Positions 10,563 through 20,784 of a DNA stretch of 55,418 bases are shown in pieces. The stretch is from Paenibacillus profundus (GTDB lineage: Bacteria; Bacillota; Bacilli; Paenibacillales; Paenibacillaceae). Location: contig NZ_JAJNBZ010000003.1 in NCBI RefSeq assembly GCF_021369635.1, positions 68,653-124,070 on the forward strand, written 5' to 3'. The position numbers and the translations under genes were made by a program. The notes beneath the pieces were generated by a model. The model did no database searches. It saw only the letters and a program-made list of their open reading frames with translations, and was not told the origin of the DNA. Position 1 is the stretch's first letter, and every line of letters starts with the position of its first letter.

Positions 10563-10600
10563 TAAAAAACCCGAAGATATGAAACATCCTCAGGTTTTAT
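10563..10600 (-). terminator. Terminator of the 210-residue lipoprotein gene
   Basis: On the reverse strand ACCTGAGGAT pairs with ATCTTCGGGT over a 6-base loop (two G-U pairs), followed by TTTTTTAAT. The gene's TAA (10597-10599) lies at the base of the stem. Confidence 0.8.
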
Positions 10601-11229
10601 CGCTTCGCGATGACAAAGGATACGACCCGCCCCTGTGTGGGCTCGATGCCGATATCGTAAGTCGCGTTGCTGCGTTTATTTCTAAATACAACATGTGAAA
10701 TATCATGTCGCAATGCACGTTCGCTAGAGAGCAACTCCAATTCTCCCGCCGAGGCGTGCAGCTGCTGCACCACATAATGACGGGCTTCTGATTCCAAGCG
10801 CTTCATTTCCGTTCTCGCTGGCGGCGACTTCATCGTCTTGCGCGATACACCGAGTTCGTAAAAGTCACCTGTTTTCAAATCCAATTCACCGTAAAAACGT
10901 TCGATTCCCCCTGCGGATGCTGCTTGTTTCGGTAAGCCGACAAACATGACATGACCGGGGCATGCCTTGCGTTTCCCGGAGCCTCCCATGCGTCTGGTGA
11001 AGCCATACTTCATGTTCCACTGTCCGATATCGATCGAGAGATCAAAATACCGCTTCAATCCATTAACGGCTAATTGCTGCATCCTGCTTTTGTCGATCGC
11101 TTTCTCCTTACCGTACGCTTTGACTGTTTCGCTTACTTGATGGTACGTATCTGTCACCGCTTGTCCGCATCCCGTTAGCACAAGGCATATGATTACGGTT
11201 CCCGCGAGCAGCACCGCTGTTTTGTTCAT
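10597..11229 (-). CDS. Hypothetical lipoprotein
   Basis: I do not recognise the family. Residues 1-21 form a typical lipoprotein signal (MNKTAVLLAGTV..., lipobox LTGC, Cys21). The mature domain of about 190 residues is basic and predicted to be extracellular. It contains a central GELDLKTGDFYELGVS and a C-terminal YDIGIEPTQGRVVSF, which resembles the repeated strand-helix pattern of PepSY-like domains, but this is only an impression. It stands alone between terminators and reads opposite to nothing obvious. Upstream (11230-11514) I see no gene or clear motif. Confidence 0.65.
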   Translation of the reverse strand: MNKTAVLLAGTVIICLVLTGCGQAVTDTYHQVSETVKAYGKEKAIDKSRMQQLAVNGLKRYFDLSIDIGQWNMKYGFTRRMGGSGKRKACPGHVMFVGLPKQAASAGGIERFYGELDLKTGDFYELGVSRKTMKSPPARTEMKRLESEARHYVVQQLHASAGELELLSSERALRHDISHVVFRNKRSNATYDIGIEPTQGRVVSFVIAKR

Positions 11230-11514
11230 CCGTTTTTCTCCCCTTGTCCCTTATCTTGCCTATATAAGACGCGCGGCGCCCCGCTTTCCCCTTCCTTGAG
11301 CATTAAGCCCGCCTGGATAGCGAGACAGGACACACATGCACGTCCCCTTATAAGCATAAAAGATGTGAACGAAAGAGTCATGCGATTCGGATTACATTCA
11401 GCTTACAATATTGCAACGTACTCCCACGTACGAAAGGAGGAGTAGGCTGCGGAGTCGGGAACGCTCAACCCCCGCCGACCGGAATTTGAAGCGCCTGTTC
11501 CACATATTCAATCA

Positions 11515-11617
11515 TAAAAAAGCCTCCTCACGTTCATTCAGCCCCATCCTTACCAATGACGGCTGTGGCTGGGCTGCTGCCACTATATGTGCAGCCGCAT
11601 GAGAACGTGAGGAGACT
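11515..11617 (-). terminator. Long-armed terminator after the TetR gene
   Basis: Arms AGCCTCCTCACGTTC (11521-11535) and GAACGTGAGGAGACT (11603-11617) pair with one mismatch across a 67-base loop that can itself fold. On the reverse strand the stem is followed by TTTTTTATG. The unusually long loop is odd for a simple terminator. Confidence 0.65.
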
Positions 11618-11646
11618 TTATGTGGTTCGTTGTAATCACCATCGTA

Positions 11647-12249
11647 TTATGCCGATTGCGCCGATTCCAATGCTCTCCGGCATAGAAATCGAACATGGGC
11701 CAATGCAGCCGGTTTGACCTCTTCAAAGGTGACTTGATCTTGAATATAAAAGGAGATGAATCCGTGCATAGCAAGAAATAAACTGAGCGGAATATTATGG
11801 CGCTCTTGATCGGAATGCATATTGCTTGTCAGGGACTGTCTTACGATGGTTGAAAACGTCTCTAAACAGCGCCCCTGTTCCGTCCGGGCATAGGCAAGCA
11901 ATTCCTCATCCCGCGTCATGAACATAATCTCATAGTGATGAGGGTGTTCCAGTCCAAATCGGACAAACTCCATCATCACTTGCTCCATCTTGGACAAGCC
12001 ATCGGAAGGAGCTTGGTTGACAACACGTTCGAACAGCCGTCCCAGGCGCATGAAATCCTCTTGGACGAGAGCGTAAAACAGCTCGGCTTTATCTTTAAAA
12101 TGATAATAAAGCGAACCATGACTATAACCTAATTGTTGGCCGATACTTCGCATGGAGATGGCTCGGTACCCTTTCGTAACGAACAGATGGCGCGCCACTT
12201 CCAAGATTCGCTCCCGCGATAACTCTTGATCCACTGCTTTTCTTGCCAT
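11647..12249 (-). CDS. TetR/AcrR family transcriptional regulator
   Basis: A 200-residue protein with an N-terminal TetR helix-turn-helix (residues about 10-56: RERILEVARHLF...GYRAISMRSIGQQLGYSHGSLYYHFKDKAELF) and an all-helical ligand domain resembling the WHG-type C-terminal domain. It should act as a homodimeric repressor in the cytoplasm; effector and target are unknown. It starts 14 bases after yigZ ends and is probably co-transcribed with it, so yigZ expression and this regulator may be linked. ATG 12249 follows AAGGAGAACAACC. No palindromic operator was obvious in the nearby intergenic DNA. Confidence 0.88.
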   Translation of the reverse strand: MARKAVDQELSRERILEVARHLFVTKGYRAISMRSIGQQLGYSHGSLYYHFKDKAELFYALVQEDFMRLGRLFERVVNQAPSDGLSKMEQVMMEFVRFGLEHPHHYEIMFMTRDEELLAYARTEQGRCLETFSTIVRQSLTSNMHSDQERHNIPLSLFLAMHGFISFYIQDQVTFEEVKPAALAHVRFLCRRALESAQSA

Positions 12250-12263
12250 AGCGGTTGTTCTCC

Positions 12264-12896
12264 TTATTCCCCTTCAATGTAATATAGCGGGTCTCCCTTC
12301 CGAATTACAGCCTGACCTTGCGTCAGATCCGTCATCCATGCGATAAACTGCTCGCACTCGGATACGACGGGCAAACACGTCAGTGTCACCTTATCGGTAA
12401 ATTGCGTTTCTCCCATCCGCGTTTCTTTATTTCGCAACTCATTTTCCAATTTGCCGAGCCATGTATAATCGATTTCGACAAATACTTCTTGATGCAATAC
12501 GTTCTCTATCGCTTCAGCGGCTTCAATCGCTGCTACGGCACCGTCTGAGTAGGCACGTATCAGGCCGCCGGCCCCGAGCAGAATGCCTCCGAAGTAGCGC
12601 GTGACGACGATAGCCGTATCTTTCAGGCCTTGGTTCTTCATCACTTCCAAGATCGGTTTCCCTGCGGTTCCGCTTGGTTCGCCGTCATCCGACGCCTTCT
12701 GGATTTCATCGCGCTCCCCAATAATGTATGCGGAGCAGTTATGAGTTGCATTCCAATGCTTCTTCTTCATATCTTCAATAAATGTAATCGCTTCCTGTTC
12801 GGTAGTTACCGGTTTTCCGTAACCAATGAAACGCGACTTCTTAATGACTATTTCCTTGCTGCCTAATTGGCGCACGGTCTTGTAACGTTCTAACAA
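12264..12896 (-). CDS. YigZ/YvyE (IMPACT) family protein
   Basis: The 210-residue protein has the UPF0029/IMPACT N-terminal domain, with the hallmark SKFIGY-like KKSRFIGYG, ATHNCSAYIIG, SDDGEPSGTAGKPIL and VVTRYFGGILLGAGGLIRAYS, followed by the ferredoxin-like DUF1949 C-terminal domain. Members bind ribosome- or translation-related partners, but the bacterial function is unsettled. TTG 12896 was chosen because the reverse strand reads AAGAAGGTGAG, five bases of spacer, then TTG, giving MLERYKTV, the usual family start. In-frame upstream GTG and ATG codons lie on or before the ribosome site. It reads into tetR. Confidence 0.85.
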   Translation of the reverse strand: MLERYKTVRQLGSKEIVIKKSRFIGYGKPVTTEQEAITFIEDMKKKHWNATHNCSAYIIGERDEIQKASDDGEPSGTAGKPILEVMKNQGLKDTAIVVTRYFGGILLGAGGLIRAYSDGAVAAIEAAEAIENVLHQEVFVEIDYTWLGKLENELRNKETRMGETQFTDKVTLTCLPVVSECEQFIAWMTDLTQGQAVIRKGDPLYYIEGE

Positions 12897-12919
12897 GGGA
12901 CTCACCTTCTTATTGCCAA

Positions 12920-12952
12920 GAAAGCAGTTCCCCATAACGGTGAACTGCTTTC
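12920..12952 (-). terminator. Hairpin between pgi and yigZ
   Basis: A perfect 11-bp inverted repeat GAAAGCAGTTC (12920-12930) / GAACTGCTTTC (12942-12952) lies 47 bases after the pgi stop. The T-run on the reverse strand is short (CTTTCTTGG), so termination may be partial. Confidence 0.6.
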
Positions 12953-12998
12953 ATCGGCTTGTCGCTTATCTTAGCTGTGTTGACTGGCGCCGACCCGA

Positions 12999-14354
12999 TT
13001 AACGGGACAGTCTCGCTTCCAATGCCGCCTTCTCTGCTTCATAGCCTGGTTTGCCAAGCAAGGCGAACATATTTTTCTTGTAAGCTTCAACACCTGGTTG
13101 GTCAAATGGATTAACACCGAGCAAATATCCGCTGATTCCGCATGCTTTTTCAAAGAAGTATACCAAATAACCGAACGAATACGGTGTCATATCCGGAATT
13201 GTTACAATCAAGTTCGGAACGTTGCCATCTGTATGAGCGAGCATCGTGCCTTCAAATGCCTTCTTGTTGACAAAGTCCATCGTCTTGCCCGCCAAGAAGT
13301 TCAGTCCATCCAAGTCGTCCGCATCTTCATTAATCGTCACGTGATGAGCAACCTTATCCACTTGAATGATGGTTTCGAACAAGTTGCGCGTTCCTTCTTG
13401 AATGAATTGTCCCATGGAGTGAAGATCCGTCGAGAAATCGACTGCCGCCGGAAAAATTCCTTTGTTGTCTTTCCCTTCGCTCTCACCGTATAGCTGCTTC
13501 CACCATTCAGACACATAGTGCAGGGCAGGCTCGTAGTTCACGAGAATTTCCGTAGTCTTGCCCTTGCGGTACAACGCGTTGCGCACAGCCGCATACTGGT
13601 AGCTCAAGTTTTCCGACACATCCGGATTGTTAAACTCTACAGCTGCATCCTGCGCGCCTTGCATCATTTCGTCAATATTAATGCCTGCAGCCGCAATTGG
13701 CAATAGGCCTACAGCAGTAAGTACGGAGTACCGTCCGCCAACGTCGTCCGGAATAACGAACGTCTCGTAGCCTTCTTCTGTTGCCAGCTTCTTGAGCGCG
13801 CCTTTCTCCCGGTCCGTCGTTGCATAGATGCGGTTCTTCGCTTCTTCTTTGCCGTATTTCTTCTCCAGCAATTCACGGAAGATACGGAATGCAATCGCTG
13901 GTTCTGTCGTCGTGCCTGACTTGGAGATGACGTTGACTGAGAAATCTTTGCCATCAATCAGCTCAAGCAGATGCGTAATATAAGTCGAGCTGATGTTGTT
14001 GCCAGCGAAATAAATTTCTGGCGTCTTACGCTTGTCCTTCGGCAGCATGTTATAGAAGGAATGTCCAAGCATCTCAATCGCAGCGCGCGCGCCTAAGTAT
14101 GACCCGCCGATACCGATGACAATCAGCACATCGGAATTGGACTGAATGCGCTCGGAAGCCGCTTTAATGCGTGCGAACTCCTCTTTGTCATACGCGGAAG
14201 GCAGATCGATCCAACCTAAGAAGTCGGAACCTGTGCCTGTCTTATTATGTAATTGCTCATGCGCCAAGCGAATGGGCTCTTTAAAATAATCAATTTCATG
14301 CTGACTAACGAACGTCAACGCCTTGCTGTAATCAAAGTGCACTTTTTTTGTCAT
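12999..14354 (-). CDS. pgi: Glucose-6-phosphate isomerase
   Basis: A 451-residue glycolytic enzyme converting glucose-6-phosphate to fructose-6-phosphate, of the short Gram-positive PGI type. Visible signatures are [28 protein letters not shown] (sugar-phosphate binding), [16 protein letters not shown] and [10 protein letters not shown], which holds the catalytic Glu. The start ATG 14354 (MTKKVHFDY) follows GAGGAGGGTGTACG; a longer frame upstream lacks a ribosome site. It precedes yigZ-tetR on the same strand with a hairpin in between. Confidence 0.97.
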   Translation of the reverse strand: MTKKVHFDYSKALTFVSQHEIDYFKEPIRLAHEQLHNKTGTGSDFLGWIDLPSAYDKEEFARIKAASERIQSNSDVLIVIGIGGSYLGARAAIEMLGHSFYNMLPKDKRKTPEIYFAGNNISSTYITHLLELIDGKDFSVNVISKSGTTTEPAIAFRIFRELLEKKYGKEEAKNRIYATTDREKGALKKLATEEGYETFVIPDDVGGRYSVLTAVGLLPIAAAGINIDEMMQGAQDAAVEFNNPDVSENLSYQYAAVRNALYRKGKTTEILVNYEPALHYVSEWWKQLYGESEGKDNKGIFPAAVDFSTDLHSMGQFIQEGTRNLFETIIQVDKVAHHVTINEDADDLDGLNFLAGKTMDFVNKKAFEGTMLAHTDGNVPNLIVTIPDMTPYSFGYLVYFFEKACGISGYLLGVNPFDQPGVEAYKKNMFALLGKPGYEAEKAALEARLSR

Positions 14355-14630
14355 CGTACACCCTCCTCGAGTATTGGTTGACTTTGCCACTTTAACCCAC
14401 GAAAATCAAGATATAGTCCTAGAATACTGGATTTTGGACGGAAACACAAGGGAACGCATCTTATTGAAAAGGTTTACACGATAAAACATATTTATAGCAT
14501 TGCACAAAATCAAGTATGAATGCGCTATCAGGCAAAAAAAATACCGCCGCTTCGATGTGTCCCCGCGCTTCTTCCGAGTATGGTACACTATCATCAGACA
14601 ATCAGTTTACACTAACGCGAGGTGAACCGT

Positions 14631-15524
14631 GTGAATAACGTAGCAGTATTGGGATTGGGAACAATGGGAGCGCCGATGGCCGCGAATTTGATTCGAACAG
14701 GATTTGCCGTGACGGTGTATAACCGTACGCCAGAGAAGGCTAAGCCGTTGCAAGCTCTAGGCGCTGCGGCGGCCTCCACGCCGCAAGAAGCGGCCGGGCA
14801 TGCCGATGTCGTCATCACGATGGTAAGCGATGACCGCTCGATAGATGCAATCTATTATGGCACAGATGGCCTGATGACAAACATTCGAGAAGGCCAGATT
14901 ATTATCGATTGCAGCACGATTTCTCCTGTGCTCGTGAAGCGTTTGGCTGACGACTGCCAACAGCGCGGCGCGCAGTTCCTCGATGCGCCGGTTACCGGCA
15001 GCAAGCCGGCTGCTGTCGACGGCACGCTCGTCTTCATGGTCGGCGGAGACGCGGAAGCGCTTCAAGCCGCCATGCCTGTCTTAGAAGCGATGGGACGCAA
15101 AATCGTCCATATGGGGCCTACAGGCAGCGGCTCAATTACGAAGCTCGCCCACAATACGATCGTAGGCATCAACAATGCCGCGCTGGCCGAGGGTTTCTCT
15201 ATCGTCGCCAAAGCTGGAGTTAACCCGAGCGCCTTCTTGGACGTCGTCAAGAATGGCAGCGCCGGAAGCAAAGCAGCCGAGCTGAAGGGCGAGAAGATCA
15301 TCGCGGGCGACTTCGACAATCAATTCTCGCTGCAATTGATGCTCAAGGATTTGAAGCTCGCATCCGTTTTGACGGAGGACATGCAGTCCCCTTCTCCAAT
15401 GCTCGATGCCGCCAAGAATTTGTTCCAAATGGGACGAACCGCTGGCTTCGGCGAGAAAGACCTGTGCTCTGTCGTGAAAATGTATGAGCAATGGATTGGA
15501 CATGCCATCGGGCAAAACAAGTAA
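14631..15524 (+). CDS. NAD(P)-dependent oxidoreductase, 3-hydroxyisobutyrate dehydrogenase family
   Basis: A 297-residue beta-hydroxyacid dehydrogenase. The Rossmann motif GLGTMG lies at residues 8-13, the substrate loop DAPVTGSKPAAVDGTL in the middle, and the catalytic Lys in KLAHNTIVG (about 171), followed by the all-helical C-terminal domain. Family members oxidise 3-hydroxyisobutyrate, reduce tartronate semialdehyde, or act on glyoxylate/succinic semialdehyde; the substrate cannot be told here. GTG 14631 follows GCGAGGTGA with 5-base spacing; an in-frame GTG at 14622 overlaps that ribosome site. It is divergent from pgi and appears monocistronic. Confidence 0.9.
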   Translation: MNNVAVLGLGTMGAPMAANLIRTGFAVTVYNRTPEKAKPLQALGAAAASTPQEAAGHADVVITMVSDDRSIDAIYYGTDGLMTNIREGQIIIDCSTISPVLVKRLADDCQQRGAQFLDAPVTGSKPAAVDGTLVFMVGGDAEALQAAMPVLEAMGRKIVHMGPTGSGSITKLAHNTIVGINNAALAEGFSIVAKAGVNPSAFLDVVKNGSAGSKAAELKGEKIIAGDFDNQFSLQLMLKDLKLASVLTEDMQSPSPMLDAAKNLFQMGRTAGFGEKDLCSVVKMYEQWIGHAIGQNK

Positions 15525-15553
15525 GCTGCTTATCGGCAGTAGGTCCATGATGA

Positions 15554-15592
15554 AAGGGAGTGAGCGGGGGAAATCCGCCACTCCCTTGTTTT
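15554..15592 (+). terminator. Terminator of the dehydrogenase gene
   Basis: AAGGGAGTG-AGCGG...CCGC-CACTCCCTT forms a strong stem followed by TTGTTTTATG. Confidence 0.85.
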
Positions 15593-15717
15593 ATGTCACA
15601 GAAAGCTGCAACATTCATCTCTTCCACAGCATGCCTCTCTTTAATCAGTCCTTATGCCCACTCTCCCATTCCTTCAGAAGAAGCCGTCACGCGCTCATTC
15701 CTGTGTATGGTTTCCTT

Positions 15718-16653
15718 TTACATCTTCTGGATATCAAGCTTGCTTTTCAATCTTCTTCTTAGCAAGATTTCCCTTGAACGGGAAAATGAAAAAATAAGAA
15801 GAGCGAGCCAAATCAGCATAAACGCCAGCAATTGCGGTGTGCTAAAGGGCTCATGAAACAAAAACAACCCCAAAAGCAGCATGATCGTCGGCGCGATATA
15901 TTGAAGAAAGCCTAGCAGCGTGAAGGAAATTCGTTTGGCCCCAGCGGCAAATAACAGCAAAGGGATGGCTGTCACAACGCCTGCCCCCATCAGCAGCAAG
16001 ATAATCGATACATCCCTTTCCCATAAAGAGACGGAGCTGTGGTCGAAAAAGAACAGAAAAATAAGGGCAAATGGCGTCATGATGAGTGTTTCAATCGTCA
16101 GTCCCGTCCACGCTCCAATGGAGACCTTCTTTTTAATCAAGCCATAAAATCCGAAGGTGGAAGCCAAGGTTAACGCGGCCCAAGGGAAGGTTCCGTAATA
16201 CAAGGTCAAACACAACACACCGCCTGCCGCAATAGCAACGGATACCCACTCAGCCTTGTTTAAGCGTTCCTTCAAGAAGAATGTGGCAAGGAAGACATTT
16301 AGCAGAGGATTAATATAATACCCAAGGCTCGCTTCAACCACTTGATTACTCTCTACTGCAAAAATAAAAACCAGCCAATTGATGCTGATCAAAACCGAGG
16401 CCAAAATCATGCTCATGGCCTGTTTTTTATGGGTAAACACGTATTTCATTTCTGTGGCTACCATCTTTAGTTTTCCTAGAAGCAAAAGAATAAGGAGCAT
16501 AAACACCAATGACCAAATGATTCGGTGAGCCAACACCTCTCCGGCAGGAACGGATCCAACCGATTTCCAATAAATGGGCAGAATACCCCATAAAAGATAG
16601 GACAAACCCGTTGCCAGCACCCCCATGGAATTCTGGCTTTGCTTTATTTTCAT
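15718..16653 (-). CDS. rarD: RarD family EamA/DMT transporter
   Basis: A 311-residue integral membrane protein with about ten hydrophobic helices in two EamA halves. The N-terminal GVLATGLSYLLWGILPIYWKS, then EVLAHRIIWSL and the later YYINPLLNVFLATFFLKERL, are characteristic of RarD proteins. RarD was named for chloramphenicol sensitivity, but the natural substrate is unknown. The C-terminus is basic and cytoplasmic. It is convergent with the dehydrogenase gene. ATG 16653 follows GAGCGAGGGAT. Confidence 0.88.
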   Translation of the reverse strand: MKIKQSQNSMGVLATGLSYLLWGILPIYWKSVGSVPAGEVLAHRIIWSLVFMLLILLLLGKLKMVATEMKYVFTHKKQAMSMILASVLISINWLVFIFAVESNQVVEASLGYYINPLLNVFLATFFLKERLNKAEWVSVAIAAGGVLCLTLYYGTFPWAALTLASTFGFYGLIKKKVSIGAWTGLTIETLIMTPFALIFLFFFDHSSVSLWERDVSIILLLMGAGVVTAIPLLLFAAGAKRISFTLLGFLQYIAPTIMLLLGLFLFHEPFSTPQLLAFMLIWLALLIFSFSRSREILLRRRLKSKLDIQKM

Positions 16654-16976
16654 TGCTATCCCTCGCTCTACCCTAGATGTTCATCTAAAAAATCTCCTTC
16701 TACTATATCAAAATTTAGATATAACTGGGGAGTATTTTGTAAGCCTATCATTTTTATTTGGTATTTCCCATATCATTTTGCTCAAATATGGTTGTAAACA
16801 CAAGACTAAAATAGTAATATTTTCCTATAAAGAGAATTAGGAGGTGTTATTAGGAAATAAAGTTACGAATGAAGATACTCCTCGAAATATCGCCTGTCTT
16901 GCCGCATCATCGAGACGTACGTTCCTCTGGTGTCCTGTATGAATGACTCTAGCAGCATAATCACAGAAAAGAATAG

Positions 16977-16995
16977 CAGAGTTTTTTAAACTCTG
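16977..16995 (+). promoter_or_regulatory. Hairpin directly before the lipase ribosome site
   Basis: A perfect inverted repeat CAGAGTTT-TTT-AAACTCTG ends four bases before AAGGAGG of the lipase gene, so it would sit in the mRNA leader. It could stabilise the message or influence initiation (inference). The rest of 16654-17014 shows no gene. Confidence 0.4.
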
Positions 16996-17014
16996 ACAAG
17001 GAGGGGGCCTGTTT

Positions 17015-18331
17015 ATGAACCGCAGACTGTCGCTTTGTGTTATATTCTTTATTCTTTTTTACTCCCTATCAAATGCGAACTTATTAAATGCCCACGTGCA
17101 AACCAGTGAATTCAAAAATGAATTTACAGACATGAGCCTGCTGCAGGATATGATTCACGGGAGCAGTCAAAATGATTATCCGATCGTGCTTGTACACGGG
17201 TTTGGGGGATGGGGAAGGGAGGAGATGCTTGGTTTTAAGTACTGGGGCGGATTCAGCGATATCCAAGAAGATTTACGCCATTACGGCTATTCCGTCTTCA
17301 CTGCCGCGGTAGGGCCTGTTTCGAGCAACTGGGATCGGGCCTGCGAGCTGTATGCGCAGATTAAAGGAGGGACCGTGGATTATGGAGAGGCCCACTCGAG
17401 CTTGTACAATCATGCGCGATATGGAAGAACGTATGAGGGGTTGTACCCTGAGTGGGGAGAGATCGAGCCGGACACCGGAATACCTAAGCGAATACATTTG
17501 ATCGCCCATAGCCAAGGGGGACAAACCGCACGTTTGTTAATACAATTGCTTCAGGACGGAGACGCTTCGGAACGTGATGTCACCCCGGAATTCAGTTTAT
17601 CGTCACTATTCAGTAACACACAGGAATCGCTCGTGAGCAGCCTTGTTGCCATCGCCTCTCCGCATGACGGTACCAGTTTAACGCATTTTATTGATGGAAT
17701 CGCTCCCTATGCACAACAAATCATAGGATTGGCCGCCGCAGTAGCCGGTAATTTGGAGCATCCCGTTTATGATTTTAAATTGGATCAATGGGGTCTGAAA
17801 AGATTACCTGAGGAGTCGTTTCTCAGTTATTCCTCACGCATCTACAACAGCGGCATTTGGAGAACCTCTAAGGATATTTCCCAATGGGATCTAAGTCCAG
17901 ATGGCGCAAAAGAATTCAACGAACGGGCAAGGGCGCAGCCACACGTCTACTATTTCTCGGCGGCGGCGGAGAAAACATTCGAAGTGCCGTTCTGGGGGCG
18001 GCATGTGCCGAAATTATTCATGAATCCTTTTTTGCACCCATCCAGCTTTTTTATGGGCTCTTATACCTCTGATATCCCTGGGCGCGTAACAATCGATCAT
18101 GAATGGTGGCAAAATGATGGTTTGGTCAATACGATTTCAATGAGCGGACCGAGAAATGGATCAAACGATCAAATCGTTGCTTACAGCGGGAAACCGCAAA
18201 TCGGGAAATGGAATTATCTCGGATTAATGGAATCTTGGGATCATGCGGATACTGTTGGGCTTGGGACAAAAGATACGCGCGGATGGTACCGCGATATAGC
18301 TGATATGCTCGGATCTTTGCCGGCTGATTAA
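17015..18331 (+). CDS. Secreted family I.5 triacylglycerol lipase
   Basis: A 438-residue secreted alpha/beta hydrolase with a signal peptide of about 25 residues. It strongly resembles the thermoalkalophilic lipases of Geobacillus (family I.5). It has the oxyanion region VLVHGFGGWGREEM and nucleophile Ser166 in AHSQGG. The predicted Asp is in WWQNDGLVNTISM and the His in ESWDHADTVG. The structural zinc site is conserved as DYGEAHSSLYNHARYG (His127, His133) and YDFKLDQWG. Members hydrolyse long-chain acylglycerols outside the cell. ATG 17015 follows AAGGAGGGGG. The remnant of an unrelated lipase lies at 22.0-22.4 kb. Composition is slightly more AT-rich than nearby metabolic genes. Confidence 0.92.
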   Translation: MNRRLSLCVIFFILFYSLSNANLLNAHVQTSEFKNEFTDMSLLQDMIHGSSQNDYPIVLVHGFGGWGREEMLGFKYWGGFSDIQEDLRHYGYSVFTAAVGPVSSNWDRACELYAQIKGGTVDYGEAHSSLYNHARYGRTYEGLYPEWGEIEPDTGIPKRIHLIAHSQGGQTARLLIQLLQDGDASERDVTPEFSLSSLFSNTQESLVSSLVAIASPHDGTSLTHFIDGIAPYAQQIIGLAAAVAGNLEHPVYDFKLDQWGLKRLPEESFLSYSSRIYNSGIWRTSKDISQWDLSPDGAKEFNERARAQPHVYYFSAAAEKTFEVPFWGRHVPKLFMNPFLHPSSFFMGSYTSDIPGRVTIDHEWWQNDGLVNTISMSGPRNGSNDQIVAYSGKPQIGKWNYLGLMESWDHADTVGLGTKDTRGWYRDIADMLGSLPAD

Positions 18332-18347
18332 CACGAACGGCCAAGCC

Positions 18348-18412
18348 AAAAAAAAGACCGCTGCAACGGGCATCAGACATCAGTCTGTTTACCGCCCGTT
18401 GTAGCGGTCTTA
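18348..18412. terminator. Bidirectional nested terminator between lipase and transketolase
   Basis: Arms 18354-18371 (AAGACCGCTGCAACGGGC) and 18394-18411 pair over 18 positions with one wobble; the loop holds a second hairpin CAGAC-ATCA-GTCTG. A long A-run precedes the first arm, so it serves both converging genes. Confidence 0.85.
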
Positions 18413-18506
18413 CACATATCACATTATGCTGTGCTGATTATACATCTCTGCAAGCATTACAGTTACAGCATGCGTGGAGAAGTATTTCAATTGCAAGCGT
18501 TGAGCG

Positions 18507-20525
18507 TTACAGCAAAGCTTTCACGCGGCTGACAACATTCTCCACTGTAAAGCCATACTCGCTCATGACGCGGTCTCCAGGTGCGGATGCGCCGAACGTC
18601 GAGATGCCAAGTATGTCGCCTTGGTCGCCAACATAACGTTCCCAACCGAATGGAGAAGCCATTTCTACAGCGAGACGCGCTTTCACCCCTGGAAGCAATA
18701 CGGAATCTTTGTATTCCTTCGATTGCTTTTCGAACAGATCCCAGCTTGGCATGCTGATGACACGAACTTGAATGCCTTCTTCAGCCAATGCTTGCTGCGC
18801 GCGCACTGCCAATTGAACCTCGGAGCCTGTTGCGATGATTTGCGCTTGCGGCTTGCCGTCCGCAGCGTCAGCCACGACATACGCACCGCGAGCGATGCCT
18901 TCGCGGGCACCCTCTGCAGTAGCCTCCAAAATTGGCAGGTTCTGACGAGTCAGCACAAGCACTACCGGATTGCTTGTGTTCTGCAGCGAGTACGCCCATG
19001 CGGCAGATGTCTCGTTGCCATCGGCAGGACGGATAACCGTCACGCCCGGAATGATACGAACGGATGCAAGTTGCTCAATCGGTTCATGAGTAGGACCGTC
19101 TTCGCCGACAGCGATACTGTCATGCGTCAATACATAAGTTACAGGCAAGCCCATAATGGAGGACAAGCGCACAGCTGGACGCAGATAGTCTGTGAATACA
19201 AAGAACGTGCCGCCGAACACTTTAACGCCGCCGTGCAGCGCCATACCGTTCATCGCAGCAGCCATCGCGAATTCGCGCACACCGAAGTACAGGTTGCGGC
19301 CTTCGTATTGGCCAGGGCGGAACGTAGGCAGGTCGTTCAGATGGGTCATCGTCGAGCTTTCCAAGTCAGCAGATCCGCCCGTCAAGAATGGAATGTTTTT
19401 CGCCAGACCGTTTAACGCGTTACCGGAAGCGACGCGAGTTGAAACCGCTTTGTCGCTGGATGTGTACGTTGGCAAGTCAGTATCCCAATTGTCAGGCAGT
19501 TGGCCGCTAATCGCTGTGTTGAACTGCGCAGCCAAGTCCGGATACGCTTGCGCGTATTGCTCGAACTGCTTATTCCAAGCCTCATTGGCTTGTACACCTT
19601 TATTTTTCACATTCTGTTCGAAGTGAGCGTACACTTCCTCCGGCACGAAGAAGTCTTCGTGTTCCCAATTGTAGAATGCTTTGGTCAGCTTCGTTTCATC
19701 TGCACCAAGCGGCGAGCCGTGCGTTCCGCCGTGACCGCCCTTGCCCTGCTTGTTCGGGCTGCCAAAACCGATAACCGTCTTCACCTCGATTAGGGTCGGC
19801 TTGTTGTGTTCTGTCTTCGCCAGTTCCACTGCTTGAGAGATAGCAGCCAAGTCGTTGCCATCTTCCACAAGCAGCGTATGCCAGCCATACGCTTCATAAC
19901 GCTGGCGTACGTTTTCGCTGAAGGAGAGATTGGCTTCTCCGTCAAGCGTAATATCATTCGAATCGTAAAGCACGATTAATTTGCCTAACTTCAAATGGCC
20001 TGCGAGCGATGCCGCTTCGCTTGCCACACCTTCCATCATGTCACCGTCGCCACAAATGGCAAACGTATGATGGTCGATTACATTATATTCGTCACGGTTA
20101 TATGTGGCGCCCAATTGCGCTTCAGCCATGGCCATACCGACGGCCATCGCAATCCCTTGTCCCAGTGGACCAGTCGTTGCGTCAACTCCGGCCGTATGTC
20201 CGAACTCGGGGTGCCCTGGAGTCTTGCTGCCCCATTGGCGGAAATTTTTAATCTCTTCCATCGGAAGACCATAGCCGCTAAGGTGCAGTAAGCTATACAA
20301 TAACATAGACCCATGACCTGCTGACAACACAAAGCGGTCGCGGTTGATCCATGTCGGATTGGAAGGATTGTGCGTCATCGCTTTCGCGAACAAGTGATAC
20401 CCCATCGGTGCGGCGCCCATTGGCATACCAGGATGTCCCGATTTCGCTTTCTCAATTGCATCGATAGCCAACGTACGGATAGCCGATACCGAAAGCTGAT
20501 CGATGTTAGTTTGATTTACAGTCAT
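18507..20525 (-). CDS. tkt: Transketolase
   Basis: A 672-residue thiamine-diphosphate enzyme of the pentose phosphate pathway that moves two-carbon units between sugar phosphates. Visible motifs are [12 protein letters not shown], the TPP-binding [19 protein letters not shown] (about 155-173), [15 protein letters not shown], and in the pyrimidine domain [23 protein letters not shown] and [16 protein letters not shown]. The start ATG 20525 (MTVNQTN) follows AAGGAGGAAATCAGCA; a longer frame lacks this support. Convergent with the lipase, with no co-transcribed neighbour. Confidence 0.97.
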   Translation of the reverse strand: MTVNQTNIDQLSVSAIRTLAIDAIEKAKSGHPGMPMGAAPMGYHLFAKAMTHNPSNPTWINRDRFVLSAGHGSMLLYSLLHLSGYGLPMEEIKNFRQWGSKTPGHPEFGHTAGVDATTGPLGQGIAMAVGMAMAEAQLGATYNRDEYNVIDHHTFAICGDGDMMEGVASEAASLAGHLKLGKLIVLYDSNDITLDGEANLSFSENVRQRYEAYGWHTLLVEDGNDLAAISQAVELAKTEHNKPTLIEVKTVIGFGSPNKQGKGGHGGTHGSPLGADETKLTKAFYNWEHEDFFVPEEVYAHFEQNVKNKGVQANEAWNKQFEQYAQAYPDLAAQFNTAISGQLPDNWDTDLPTYTSSDKAVSTRVASGNALNGLAKNIPFLTGGSADLESSTMTHLNDLPTFRPGQYEGRNLYFGVREFAMAAAMNGMALHGGVKVFGGTFFVFTDYLRPAVRLSSIMGLPVTYVLTHDSIAVGEDGPTHEPIEQLASVRIIPGVTVIRPADGNETSAAWAYSLQNTSNPVVLVLTRQNLPILEATAEGAREGIARGAYVVADAADGKPQAQIIATGSEVQLAVRAQQALAEEGIQVRVISMPSWDLFEKQSKEYKDSVLLPGVKARLAVEMASPFGWERYVGDQGDILGISTFGASAPGDRVMSEYGFTVENVVSRVKALL

Positions 20526-20784
20526 TGCTGATTTCCTCCTTAGACTCCTGCTCTTCACAAGTTGATATTTAGGATGAATTGAGAATGCGTAATGCTCAAC
20601 TTGTACTCTGCCCCATTTTGCATTATTGTACCATTACTCACCTTTCGATGCCACTTTAACGTAGTAAAAAATACGTGCAGCATCGCTCCTCAGCTGGAAG
20701 CAGCATCATTCTACTGTCATGATAATCCACCCTATCCGAATTGAACCTGTTATACCATCAAATTCTGCTGCATGCATATCCCAA

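Noticed and set aside
11411..11602. 63-codon forward frame near the TetR terminator
   Set aside because: It runs through the terminator arms and has no start signal.
18621..19415. 264-codon forward frame inside transketolase
   Set aside because: Antisense shadow of a highly conserved enzyme; composition is cysteine/arginine/histidine-rich and no family is recognised.
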